Assembly: GCF_015706575.1 (NCBI RefSeq)
Contig: NW_024037060.1
Location: forward strand, 2,315,983-2,379,982
DNA length: 64,000 nucleotides
From: Patiria miniata
Lineage: Eukaryota > Echinodermata > Asteroidea > Valvatida > Asterinidae
Direction: 5' to 3'
The notes under the pieces: model-generated
The model's input: only the letters and a program-made list of their open reading frames with translations
The model's database searches: none
Told to the model about the DNA's origin: nothing
Translations under genes and position numbers: made by a program
Part shown: positions 53,263 to 64,000 of the stretch, piece by piece
How positions within the stretch are numbered: position 1 is the stretch's first letter
Layout: every line of letters starts with the position of its first letter

Positions 53263-54257
53263 AACACCATGTGGTATTATACAACACCTGAATAAATCCC
53301 CGTCATCTGATTGGTGAATTGTAGATCACGTGACATATTATTATTCGGTTTAATGCACGGTGCGACCATGCGTTATACCATGCGTTATACCGTTTCACTT
53401 TGCGCTTGTTCCATGACGCGGTATTTGCGTGCAAAATGCATGCTGGTGTGCGCGTTCAGCGTAGCGCGTATAGACCGCTTGCAGACGCGTTCGATAATTG
53501 ACGCGCGAAGGTGCGCGACGCCATGTTGTGGGACAAAATGTGCATGGATAGATATGCGCTTGTCCCACAACATGGCGTCGCGCGCCTTCGCGCGTTGATT
53601 ATCGAACGCGTCTGCAAGCGGTCTATTGTTCCAAAGAGCCAGCGCTACAGCTTTGGGTTCAAACATTTTCGTGAAGGGGTAGTTCAACATCTTTAAAATC
53701 AAAATAAATTGTAGTTTATAATTTACCAATCAAATGACGAGAATTTATTCAGGTGTTGTATAAAACAAATAACGAATGTTTTACGTTCGTGCGATGGAAA
53801 GAATAATTTCATTCGGTGACAGATTGAATGTTCTATTCCACTCGGCTTCGCCTCGTGGAATAGAACATTCAATCTGTCACCTCATGAAATTATTCTTACC
53901 ATCGCACTCACAAACATTCGTTATTTGTATAATAACTACTGCTCAGTGATATTTAGTTCTGAAAAGAACTTGTCCTGCTTATTATCAACTTTCGCTAAGT
54001 AGTTTTAGTTTTGATAAGAACAGTCTCCTGACGATGACTAGAGCAGCTAGTCAAAACGTTGAGACCAAAGACAAGTTCTTTTAGAACTTAAAGCAGGACT
54101 ATTATCAGAACTAAAACTACTTAGCGAAAGTTAATGATAAGCAGGACAAGTTCTTTTCAGAACTAAATATCTACATGCACTGAGCAGAAGTTATTACCAC
54201 ATGGTGTTACCGCAAACCGAAGCGATACCGATACTCCACCATGCAAAGCCTCAAATC
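53263..54257. mobile_element. Nested foldback elements upstream of KTI12
   Basis: The outer element has ends aacaccatgtggta (53263-53275) and taccacatggtgtt (about 54195-54208). It is interrupted by palindrome X (53279-53761, TIR atacaacacctgaataaat), which contains a GC-rich inner palindrome with ~66-bp arms (53470-53535 and about 53560-53625). Next is palindrome Y (about 53764-53930, arms caaataacgaatgtt / aacattcgttatttg). The outer element then resumes with its own core (ttagttctgaaaagaacttgtcctgc, inverted about 150 bp later). The flank accgcaaaccgaagcgatacc to 54257 recurs at 55858-55906. The cluster starts only 160 bp upstream of the KTI12 ATG. Confidence 0.75.
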
Positions 54258-54304
54258 TTACAACTAATGATGGTCAATCACTACAAATATGTCGATTGAT
54301 TTAA

Positions 54305-54829
54305 AGGGAATGTACATCACTGGCTTTTGCTGTAATTTTCAGAAACAAACTATTTTGGGGCTTAGTATAATAGATCAAATATTGTTACACTGACATGTTT
54401 GAAGTTTTGCGTTCGAAAATGCTGGTATAAACCAAGAAAAACAAAAATGTTCAAGTAGTCTGATCCCTGACTCCACTAAAATGAAATGGATCAAAAATGC
54501 CGGAAAACTGTAAGGTAAGGGAACCAGTCTAGCTGGCCTGCACCCGTTCATGAACATGGAACCAATAGCAAACAACGTTTGGACTGGAAAAAAAAAACAA
54601 CGGTAAATATGGAGCAGTAGTTGAAAAATAGTTAGGTCTTTCCAACGGTGGTCGGCCGACCACTGTTGGAAATGTATACAAAAGTACATTTTTCTTGAAA
54701 ATTGCTTCACACCAGGTGCCATAATTTTACACAATGCTTAAGACTGTCATTTACCAACATCCTAGTAAGGTATTTCGTAACAACTTGGTAGTTTTATATT
54801 TCGATGTTTGCAAATGTTGTATTTTCCCT
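54305..54829 (+). mobile_element. TTAA-flanked MITE, copy 3
   Basis: A diverged 525-bp copy between TTAA sites (54301-54304 and 54830-54833). The central hairpin (54642-54669, halves ccaacggtggtcgg / ccgaccactgttgg) differs from copy 1 at paired positions. It is followed by an (AAT)n microsatellite at about 54840-54860. Confidence 0.75.
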
Positions 54830-55322
54830 TTAAAAAAAAAATAATAATAATAATAATAATGTTCAAACATTAAGTATTTTATGGAAGTCAACCGTTGCGC
54901 ATGTGAGTCACATATCAACCGAATGGTTCTCTCAAAGGGGCTTAATTACTTCCCGTTAAAAAAAAATAAAGCCATGAATCAGGAAGAAAAATTAAACACT
55001 GCATAACCAATCCCATCCTGCCTAATCCGGTCGACTAGATTGCCTTTTACATGTATGTTCATAAGGTGATTTGTTTAACTTGGAATTTTAGGCCTCATAA
55101 TATTCATGAGCCAAGCATCGTTCTTTCTTTGGTCAATGTTCCAACACGTCTGGGAAGTGAAAGGGCAACTCTGCATGAGCTCAAGCACGGCACAGGTACT
55201 AGGTAAGAGTGAACGGGGCTGGAATTCAACTGCTCTTCATTGCGCACAAATCTTGTGTCTTTGACAAGTACCGATAGGGTTGGATGCTATGTTGCATGGT
55301 CATGTTATAAATGATGATGGTT

Positions 55323-55587
55323 AAATTAGGATTTGCCCTTCACCGACGTTTAAACACTGTATACTCAGGGTGTTACCTCCCGAGTGAAAGATGGAAAAAA
55401 TCACTCGGGTGGGACTCGAACCCACAACCTCCTACCTTCTAGATTCGAGCCAGCCAACCGATCCCGTTAGCTCGGTGGTCGAGTGGCAAGACATCTGCAC
55501 TAGAGTGATTTTTTCCATCTTTCACTCGGGAGGTAACACACTGAGTATACAGTGTTTAAACGTCGGTGAAGAGCAAAACCTAATTTG
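55323..55587. mobile_element. Palindromic element with split, inverted tRNA-like core
   Basis: About 80-bp inverted arms (55323-55409 and about 55503-55587) enclose a core. One half is tRNA-like on the plus strand (GTTAGCTCGGTGGTCGAGTGG...ACATCTGCACT). The other half, the T-arm with GGGTTCGAGTCCC, is on the minus strand. It looks like a SINE copied or inverted within a foldback. Confidence 0.65.
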
Positions 55588-55620
55588 ATTTATATCAGCC
55601 CGACGTAAAAAAAAAATAGT

Positions 55621-55906
55621 AACACTATGTGGTAATAACTACTGCTTAGAAGATATTTAGTTCTGAAAAGAACTTGTCCTGCCTATTATCAACTTTCGCT
55701 AAGTAGTTTTAGTTCTGTTCAGAACAGTCCAGCTTTAAGTTCTTAAAGCTGGACTGTTCTTAACAGAACTAAAACTACTTAGCGAAAGTTGTAAAGCAGG
55801 ACAAGTTCTTTTCAGAACTAAATATCCTCTAAGCAGTAGTTATTACCACATGGTGTTACCGCAAACCGAAACGATACCGATACTCCACCATGCAAAGCCT
55901 CAAATC
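55621..55906. mobile_element. Foldback element, intact relative of the 53263-54257 outer element
   Basis: TIRs aacactatgtggtaataactactgctta / (t)aagcagtagttattaccacatggtgtt (55621-55857) contain a second inverted pair (ttagttctgaaaagaacttgtcctgc and reverse complement) and a central palindrome (agttcttaaagct). It is followed by accgcaaaccgaaacgatacc...caaagcctcaaatc, shared with 54208-54257 and in part 35875-35915. Confidence 0.8.
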
Positions 55907-56182
55907 TAACTCACTCTCTTTACACAAGACAACGCCGGTTTTCCTCATAATCTGGTCGAATGCCCCCCCCCCCTCACATTAACTACAATCGTCTAAATGG
56001 TATGGTCGGTTGTGCTAGGGATGTTGTCCCTAACAATCAGCTACTATATAATTCCTACCACAGTCCTCATTTGAAAATCACAGGCGTGTGGAAAAAGGCA
56101 CATCTGGACTTTTCTAGACGTTTGTGATTTCTCTAGACGTGCATAATTCTCTTCACATGCTGAAACGAGGCTACTGTTTGTG

Positions 56183-56229
56183 TAGACCCGTGAACGTGGC
56201 GTTGTATACAAGCCACGTTCACAGGTCTA
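56183..56229. mobile_element. 47-bp micro-foldback with 9-bp target duplication
   Basis: Inverted arms tagacccgtgaacgtggc (56183-56200) and gccacgttcacaggtcta (56212-56229), with one mismatch and an 11-nt loop. CTGTTTGTG occurs directly on both sides (56174-56182 and 56230-56238). Confidence 0.65.
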
Positions 56230-56645
56230 CTGTTTGTGCTGTCACAAGCAACATTTTCTCATCACCGACATATTTTTTTCCTCACAAATTATGAAGAATA
56301 ATTATGCCGTAACCCATAAATGTATGCCAAGGTGTGTGGTACAGAGGGATTCAGGCGTGCGATTATTCGCACTTCTTGGGAAGCTTTTAGGTGTGCAATG
56401 GCGTGGGGGTGCGATCGCAGGCCTCAAATCTGAAGGACTGCTATAGTATAGTCGATTTCAAGGAAGAAATGCAAAATTACTGATCCCTTTGTCTATCTCC
56501 CTCCACTTCTTATTGGGAGATATTCCAAGAACTCTCCAGGCCCTGACCAGCATAAATCATGGAGCATTGGAGGTCTCATTAGTTATTGGCTCGAACTCGA
56601 AGTTCGAACTCAAACCACATTGTCATTGGACAATTAATCGCTCTA

Positions 56646-56732
56646 CTGAGTGGAGCGTTGAACTACGGTACCCTCCGACATGTCCGAGGCTCCGTACAAA
56701 CAGAAGGTACCGTAGTTCAACGCTCCACTCAG
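56646..56732. repeat. 27-bp-stem hairpin upstream of DUT
   Basis: A perfect inverted repeat: ctgagtggagcgttgaactacggtacc at 56646-56672 and its reverse complement at 56706-56732, with a 33-nt loop. It lies 370 bp upstream of the DUT start and is probably another foldback remnant. Confidence 0.75.
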
Positions 56733-57105
56733 CATGCTCAGTAGAGCTAAACAATTAACTGTGATTTAGGCCCCGATGCAAAATTATCAAAGTGTAGCAA
56801 TTTTTTGCACACCTTTAGTTTGCACTTAAAATGATGACTGACAAATCTGAGGTCTACTTTTGGTGAGTTATCATAATCACAATAAATTAAATGTAGCCCT
56901 TACAATCGGCAGCAGAAGACTGATGCATGATGATGTATGCATGATAAACCACATGTCCGTTTGCCCAAGTACTTATCAACAATGGAGGGCGCTATTTTAA
57001 AAAATGGTCAAAGTTCAACTCGTTTCTCGGTTACAATTCAGGGCTTCTTTTCAACATCTGTTTACCCTTATTCTGGACAGTTGTCACTGAATATCAAACT
57101 GCAAA

Positions 57106-60100
57106 ATGATAGCTAGTGCACTGAGTAAATACCATTGGTGTTATAAGTTGTTAGCACCACGAAATTCGTCACAATTCCAGTGGATGCCGCACTGTCAAGA
57201 TCCGTCTTTCGTTCTCTGCAGGTGTAGCTCCTCCCACCGGAAAATGATTAGCATGAGAAGAGGATTGTGGGGCAAGGTTTCGCGCCAAAATCAAACGATT
57301 CCGCGCGAAATCTTGTCATTTCCTAGCGGAGGCGGAGGATCGGTGTACGATACAACCTTGTCTTTGGCAACAGTGTCTTCAAGTTCAAGCACAGAATTTA
57401 CCGATCAAATGCCTGGTGCTGCTGAAGAAACGACCTATTCTCCGTCTTCTAAACGTGCCAGGCTCGACGAAGGAAATATGCCGACCAACACGGCAATATT
57501 GCCCCCAGTTCTGCGCTTTGCAAAACTGTCGGAGAACGCAACGCCACCAGTGAGGGGTTCAGAATTAGCCGCCGGCCATGATTTGTACAGGTAGGTCTGT
57601 GCATGCACTACATGAACATAAATTTTAGAATTTTGCCTTAACTCTATTTTTATTTTTGGCATGTTGGATAAAGCAAGGACAAAATGTTCATCAGACATCA
57701 GCATGCCCATCCATCATTGCGCAGGAATCATTCAGCATATGTTCAGACATTGCTATGTCAGATGCTGATGAGAATTGAGATAAGCCATGTAGGGCCTAGG
57801 CCTACAGATGCATGCCTAGCTAGGCTAGGCCAGTTTAATTGTTAAAATAAAAGTAATAAAGCTGAAAAAATGCAGTCCATCATGAACATGTCAAAAAGGC
57901 TAAGCATCAAATCAACATCAAGTCTAAACTATTATTAAAGCCTCAAAGTCAAAACCAAAGGCCAAAAAATATAGGGAAAGATTTCCATAGCCTAGCCCTA
58001 GGCCTATCTGGCCATCAGTAATTTTTCCCTTAAAATCCCATCACGGCATCAGCCATCAAAAGTGGTCATGGTGCTAATTTTGCCTTTAAGAGCATAGGCC
58101 ATAAAAGGCAAAATTAGCATGTTTTAGGCCTACTTTTAGTTTTACAAATTTGAAGTTTTACTGAAAATTCAGAAAACACTTAAAAATTTTCAATTCAGAC
58201 CAGTCCCATAGGGTTTGTGCACAGGGTGACAAAGTGATGGCCAGATGTGGGAATCTTTCCAAAAATAGTTCCGCTTCCGGTTACCCAGCCTACCTTCATG
58301 AACTTAATATTTTTTTGGCCCGACTGTAATTGTAAAGTTGTTATCGGCAAGCTTAAAAAAAAACCTGTTGTGGTCTGATGGTTGTCTTTTCTGTTATGAA
58401 ACTCCTCTCAACAAGTGTGGCCTCAAAAATGCTTGCAACATTTCTGCTTTCCGTATTTTTTTGTTTGCCTAGGCCTTAGCATGCCTAGGCCTTAGCATGC
58501 CTAGGCCTACTTACATTTGTGGAAAGAATGTTTAGACCTGACGCCACTTCAGCTGTTGTATATCATGTAGGCCTAGGCCTACATGGAGTCTATATGGAGA
58601 GTCAAGAAAAGTTTTTCCTAAGTATTTACTTACAAAATTGGAAATGTTTCTTGGTCCCAGATTCATGTCTTACCGTCACTTTTGCAATAACTGACCTTCA
58701 TATTTGAGATGATATATGAAGAAAAAAGCAGTGTCAGGTTGCAACATTCTTTCCACATTTTGTCCACATTTACTACTATATTTTCAAAAAGAAGCCACTA
58801 TTGTTTTACAAGATCCAGCAGGCAGCACACAGGAATATGCAGGGATTTAGTTCTGTAGAACCCTCCTAAAGCACTATTATTAATTAACAGTCACAGACAG
58901 TAAAAAAAAAAAAAACAATCCTCTTCCCCTGCCATGCCTTTTGCACAGGCTGGTCACCAACAGTCAGATCATATTTGAAGCAAGCACTATGACTAGTCAA
59001 ATTCAGTCAGCAGACAAAAGCAGGCAGGAAGTAGGCACACCTGGCTTACGCCAAAAAAATAGTTCTCCTGGTTTTTCTACCCTTTTCTAAGAGCCCCTAC
59101 CCGATTTTTTTTATGGGAAAAATGAGGGAAAAACACCCAAAACCATCAATTTCTACCTTTTACCCTTGATTACATGCAGACGCCTCCATATGATTGTAAA
59201 CAAAACACAAAGCAAACAAAAAAAATCCCTACCTACCTACCCTATATTCAAATGCCATGTAATCGGAAGCAGAATTATTTTTTTTTGGCCTTATCAATTA
59301 CCTACAGTCAAACATAGCTGTATCAAGTTACATAAACAGTCACAGCCAGTCAATCCTGCTTTATTTTATGTGGGCTGGGAGCTCTTAACTTAAAAACAGT
59401 CAATTGATGTATTTTGACTGAAAGTCTGAGTGAAATGACAACTTTGGACAGAAGGAACGTATTGGAGGGCTAATTTGTGTCATAGCTAAGTTTGAACCAA
59501 TTCCTGTTTTTCCAGCGCCGAGGATAAAATCGTTCCAGCAGAGGGCAAACAGACAGTGATGACGGACATTACGATTGAGCTTCCAGAAGGATGTTATGGA
59601 AGAGTGGCACCAAGATCGGGATTGGCCCGGAAAAATCATATTGATGTTGGTGGTATGTATTTTGTTTTGACAAATGTGCATTTCAAATGTTAAAGTTGAT
59701 GCTATTATTTAGAAATTTTTTTTGGGGGGGGGGGGTTAGTGCTGCAGCCGAACTGGACCAAAATTCACCAAACATTATACATAGCACTTCCAAACCGAAC
59801 TGAATTGTCCAGTTAAGATTTTCAGAAATCATGCTGCCCAAACATTACAAATCCGAGTTTCAATGCTTGAAAAAAAATGCATTAAAAACAAGAAAAAATA
59901 TGTAAACAGAAAAGACAAGTTTTAGTAACTTTAAACTGGAACATTCAAAACAGGTCTCATTCTCTGCTTTTCCTCGTGGATTTTCCTGCTTGTGGTTGTT
60001 AGATTCATAGAGACAGTATTGTTTGATTGAAAAGTTCACTTTGATCCATAAAAGACCTAGGTGATGGCAGTGAATTAATTCATTAGGCTTTTAAAACAAC

Positions 60101-62797
60101 CAAACAAAATAACATACGAATTTATAATCCTAACAGACTTCAAATTTACATGAGAAATTAAACATGGGGAAAAAAAGGTTTACAATTTCCATACTATTCG
60201 GTTATTTTGGATTGGTTTGTCTTGGAATGCATTGTGCAGAACTGTTTACTCAAAAGCTGTATAAACTCTGCAGTTTGCCCCATCTTTTCCTCGTTTCCTG
60301 TCGATCAAAAAGTCTTCACACCTTATCAGGACGGCTGGCAACCTGGCTGTCAGTGGAATCCTGGTGATTTTGGAGTGATATAGGTGCCTGACATGTAGCG
60401 CCTTTTGTCCGCCGCACTTGGCGTTCCAGCTCCAGATTCTGTTGCCGGGACCGTCTACATCATGGCCCCAAAAGCCAATATTTGATCTGCGTCCGTGTCA
60501 AAATTTAAACAATGGTGGCTGCTGTCCAAAACAGAGTGGCAAGCTAAACACCATTACAGATTGACCTACGACCCTAGATCATTTACAACCTAGAAGGACA
60601 GTTTTATTCAAATCTCAAGTTTTCTTTGAAAGTTTGTTTTATGGTTTTATTTTGCTGGTTTATTTGGGGGGAGGGGGGTTGTTTGTGTTTGTTTGGGATT
60701 TTGTTTTGCATCCACATTTGCACAAGTTGTGGACCTCCCCTAACTCAGGTGTGAGGCCTTTTTTTTTTTAAATGGTTTGTTTGTTGGGGTGTTTGTTTGT
60801 TTGGGTTTTATTTAAGGGGGGGGGGGTAAGGGGCTTAACCCTTAGCTTCCCAAATCCGCCAAACTGCTACTTGCAAAATGGAAGATTTTGCAGGATTAAT
60901 TAAGGATAAATGGCAAAAGTGTGTGGCTGATTTTAGAGGATGCACTGTGTCAAGGTCTTGGGCTGGACATTGTGTTGTTTGATGCTCAGCCGTGCATACA
61001 TTTAGGCCTAGATTATACAAGGTTGAAATCCTTCGCACTGCTCCAGGATGTCACTGGCTCTGCCTCAACATATTGACAGTGATTGCTGCAGGATTTTGAG
61101 GCTGTATGCATTTTTTACATGGAGGCAGTTGGAGGATTTTGAAGAATTGAGATCGCATCCCAACAAAAATGCCTAGGGAGTTAGGCAGGGGTGTGAAATC
61201 TCAGCTTTAAAGCTGATTTCAGCTTTTTTCTCTCACTTGTTGTGTACAAAGTGTAGGAGATTTCCAAAGTTCAGCTTCTTTACACCTTTTTCAGCTATAT
61301 TTATCAGTGGTCACTCACACCCCTGGTTAGGGTTATTGAAAAAAAAAATCTTGATTTGTATCTTTGCAGCTGGTGTTATAGACAGGGACTATCGGGGTAA
61401 CGTTGGCGTTGTTATGTTTAACCTTGGCAAGGAGGACTTCAAAGGTTGGTTTGCTTCTTTTTTTTTCTTCTTTTTTTAATAAAAAAGAAAAGGAGGGATC
61501 GTGATTCGTTCATCTGTGGATTTTTTTCCCCATTGTTCATTCTTAAATTTGTTACTCCACTCATTTTTGTGTGCTTTGTTTATTTTGACAATATCAGGAC
61601 TCTTCAGACTAGTGCATGACAAATAGAATTTTTACTGAGGTTTTATCGGGAAAACTTTGCAGATGCCCCTCTTCCAAAACTTAATCTTTGTCTGGCATCT
61701 TTTGCATGCTGTTTTCAATGTAGAATGTATTAGTCATTGACAACAAAAGTAAAATTGCGTCCATTTTCCAGTTATTTTTGAAACCGTCAACACTTTGCCC
61801 GTTAATTGTTGTTGAAAATCTGAAAAGTCTGTATTTTTCTTTCAGTGGAGAAGGGTAGCCGCATCGCACAATTGATATGCGAGAGAATACTCTATCCCGA
61901 GTTGGAAGAAGTGACAAAAGAAGTAAGCATTTTATGGTTGAATACTTTCAGAGTTTGAGATCTTGTATTAGATAATCATTTTAATTGTATTAATTTGTTG
62001 CAAGTTCATTTCTATGCTTTCCATTGCCCCCCCAAAAAACTAAAATTGTTTTGCGAAAAGATTTCAACATTTGCCATGAGGACTACATTAGTGACAGCCA
62101 ATCAATACTATCTATTGCAATAATTTGTATTTAAAACTCATTCCAAACATTTGATTCATTTAGAAAATAAATAATTGGAAACTAAGGCCAAAAAAAATAA
62201 GTCTCCGGTTTCTGGTATGGAGCTTGTCCAAAAAGTGGTGCGGCGACGCGGCTTTTTTTTTTTTTTTTTACCTGACTTTTTTGCTTTAAATGTCGGCTGA
62301 TGACTGCAAATGGTGCCTGACTAAACTTAGTGCAAATATATGGGAGTCCAGAGAGGCCACATGAAGCTTATTCTCGATCATAACCCCATCTAAAAACACG
62401 TTAAAATTGTGCAGTAGCAGGATTCCAATCAAACCAGTGAGTTTGGCGGTTTTGAGACATCATCTTTCATTAAAAAAAAAACTTTTTCATTTTGCCGACG
62501 CGCATGGCTACGGCGACGCGCGCGCATACCAGAAACCGGAGACTTTTTTGGGGGGGGCTAAGTCACTTTAACGCAGGAAATGCAATTACCAAAAAATAAT
62601 TGTCATTCAATTTTAATATATGTACTTGTACTTTTATCATTGTCAAGCAAAATGATTACTTTATTTGCAAACGAATGCCTTTTTTTTCTCGGTCAAATAT
62701 CCACAATCCTTGTATTCTTTCATTCTTTTTTTTCCCACAGGAACTGACCGAGACCAAACGTGGTAGTGGTGGATACGGATCAACAGGAACCAAATGA
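57106..62797 (+). CDS. DUT: Deoxyuridine 5'-triphosphate nucleotidohydrolase (dUTPase)
   Basis: Five exons: 57106-57590, 59516-59652, 61370-61444, 61846-61922 and 62741-62797, with matching phases. They give 276 aa from ATG 57106. dUTPase hydrolyses dUTP to dUMP and pyrophosphate, keeping uracil out of DNA and supplying dTMP synthesis; the active form is a homotrimer. All five family motifs are intact: AAGHDLYS, GRVAPRSGLA, GVIDRDYRGNVGVV, GSRIAQLICERI and RGSGGYGSTG. The long N-terminus holds basic, acid-poor sequence from M47 (MISMRRGLWGKVSR) that could be a mitochondrial presequence. A downstream Met102 (57409) starts MPGAAEETTYSPSSKRAR, resembling the human nuclear isoform start with its SPSKRAR phosphorylation/NLS region, giving a 175-aa nuclear form. 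Which upstream ATG is used is uncertain. Confidence 0.95.
57975..58260. mobile_element. 286-bp hAT-like MITE (family 2) in DUT intron 1
   Basis: Ends are GGAAAGATTTCCATAG / ATGTGGGAATCTTTCC. Flanking octamers aaatatag and aaaaatag match at 7 of 8. It shares its interior with 31949-32166. Confidence 0.75.
58521..58754. mobile_element. 234-bp hAT-like MITE (family 1) in DUT intron 1
   Basis: Ends are GGAAAGAATGTTTAGACCTGAC / GTCAGGTTGCAACATTCTTTCC, with flanks acatttgt and acattttg. It is a relative of 15947-16134. A short AGGCCTAGGCCT-type repeat (58470-58580) lies across its left end. Confidence 0.75.
62199..62545. mobile_element. MITE in DUT intron 4
   Basis: TIRs aagtctccggtttctggtatg (from about 62199) and cataccagaaaccggagactt (to about 62545), with A- and G-runs just outside. 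CpG-rich gacgcg motifs lie inside both ends. There is no ORF. Confidence 0.75.
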
Positions 62798-64000
62798 GCA
62801 TTTTACCAAAATGACCACCGCATACGTTTCCTCGTTCAAACAGTGACCAACCCATCTTGTCAATAGAACTAACAAGATTTCAGTTTGTGCAAATACATCT
62901 CCTTGTCTGGTTTGCATAACCGAAGGCAAAAGTGTTGAAGGTTTCTGTAATACACAAAATCACCGTAATTCCTGATGCTTCAAAATCCAGAAGGAGGTTT
63001 TTGGTAGGATTTTGTAGGATTTAGGAAGATAAAGCTCAGGCACTGTAAATTCATTCATTGTTTTGACGCTTCTTGAAAGTTTCAGTACAGAGAGTGCCCC
63101 ACTGGTGTTCTGAGGATTCATTAATTAAAATGCTTATATTGCAGGCCAGTTCATGTGAGTGCGATGTGAATTTGACGTCACAAAGCATTCACGTTGAAAT
63201 GTGTTCAACTTTTGCGAATTTGAGTAAGAACCGGCCTTCAAGGGATGAGGGATTGACGTAAAGTTATGAAATGTTTGAAAAATTTGCATAAGGGAAAATG
63301 TCCATTCTACCATGATGCTAGTCCTGGCAGTAGTATGAAAACTGGAACATGGAGCAATATTCTCGCTTGGAAAAGGGTTTTAAAGAGTTTTCTGACCGGC
63401 AGAGGAAATACATATTGGAAAATTGATAACACCTTTGTTTAAACCCCAGCAGCCCAGCCCCCTCCCCCCGGTGCCACCCTACTCCGGCTTCGACCCCACC
63501 CCGGCTTCGACCCCACCCCTGTCCAACAACTATTATTTATTTAATTACTTACAAGGGTGCAGAATTCGTGGATGGGCATTTTGACTTGCCAATTTGAATT
63601 GCAGTTAAGGTTACCACACTCGTCATTCGTTCTTTAATTGTGATTTATTAAAAAGTTGCCATTGTGACTTCAAGGCTGACTTGCTTGAAGTTGACAATAA
63701 TTTATATACATGTATATTTAAAAAAAAACAAGCCATAAGGCCAAATAAAAAAAATTTAAAAACATGTTTAGCGTCCCTGCCCAATTGCTTTTTGGAGGCT
63801 GGCTCCCTTTATTGTTTTTTTTTATTGAAAAAAAAACACCAAAATGATAAATTGAAAACAGTGACATCATTTTGGCGTCTTTGTATGTTGCATCTCGCCC
63901 ATATAAAGCTGGTATGTCATTTCCTGAGTCCAAATGGCGGCCATCTTGAAAAAGAGCTGGGTCGGGCGGCCATTTTGGAAAAAAAGGGGCATCCTTCCTT
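62798..64000 (+). other. DUT 3' UTR and downstream
   Basis: An AATAAA signal lies at 63744-63749. No further gene is supported. The last ~80 bp contains CAAGATGGCCGCC on the minus strand (about 63933-63945), a YY1-like core-promoter/start motif that might mark a minus-strand gene start. No convincing coding frame follows. Confidence 0.4.

Noticed and set aside
53311..53729. ORFs of 61-114 codons on both strands near 53.5 kb
   Set aside because: They read through a GC-rich inverted repeat, giving mirrored peptides; mobile-element sequence.

Overview
This window is an intron-rich animal genome segment. The housekeeping and neuronal genes (isochorismatase-domain protein, complexin, PRPF3, KTI12, dUTPase), short exons in long AT-rich introns, TACATGTA-rich spacers, foldback elements and tRNA-derived SINEs suggest a marine invertebrate deuterostome. 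An echinoderm is my best guess, but it is an inference and not proven here.

Layout. 0-2.6 kb: mostly non-coding, with one unrecognised short ORF. 2607-4695 (+): ISOC1-like hydrolase, 5 exons. 9483-10662 (-): complexin with a CaaX box, tail-to-tail with ISOC1. 14343-25057 (+): complete 13-exon PRPF3 (678 aa) whose introns hold a 1,017-bp foldback transposon, MITEs, a SINE and a 135-bp tandem array built from an exon edge. 28730-53103 (-): KTI12 in 9 exons (276 aa), reconstructed here from small exons with matching phases. It has a U12-type AT-AC intron and a 138-bp tandem array built from another exon edge. 53.2-56.8 kb: a dense cluster of nested palindromic elements between KTI12 and DUT. 57106-62797 (+): dUTPase, 5 exons, with apparent mitochondrial and nuclear start sites.

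The most unusual part is KTI12 intron 1 (34504-52949, 18.4 kb). It contains four complete, single-exon, same-strand genes for type I membrane receptors of the immunoglobulin superfamily (IgSF-A to IgSF-D at 36582-37580, 40894-42234, 42754-44202 and 49372-50787). All have a signal peptide, an N-terminal V-like Ig domain, a transmembrane helix and a tyrosine-motif tail. IgSF-A carries an ITIM. B, C and D carry Y-x-[IV]-P motifs, which end C and D. D adds YENM. In B the tail has been lengthened by a 273-bp duplication, and in C the stalk by a 45-bp triplication. An exact NF-kB consensus lies about 120 bp upstream of C. Together these look like a young, locally duplicating family of paired-receptor-like immune or recognition genes living inside a tRNA-modification gene.

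Gene models come from reading splice sites, phases and family similarity by eye. No alignment or expression data were available.
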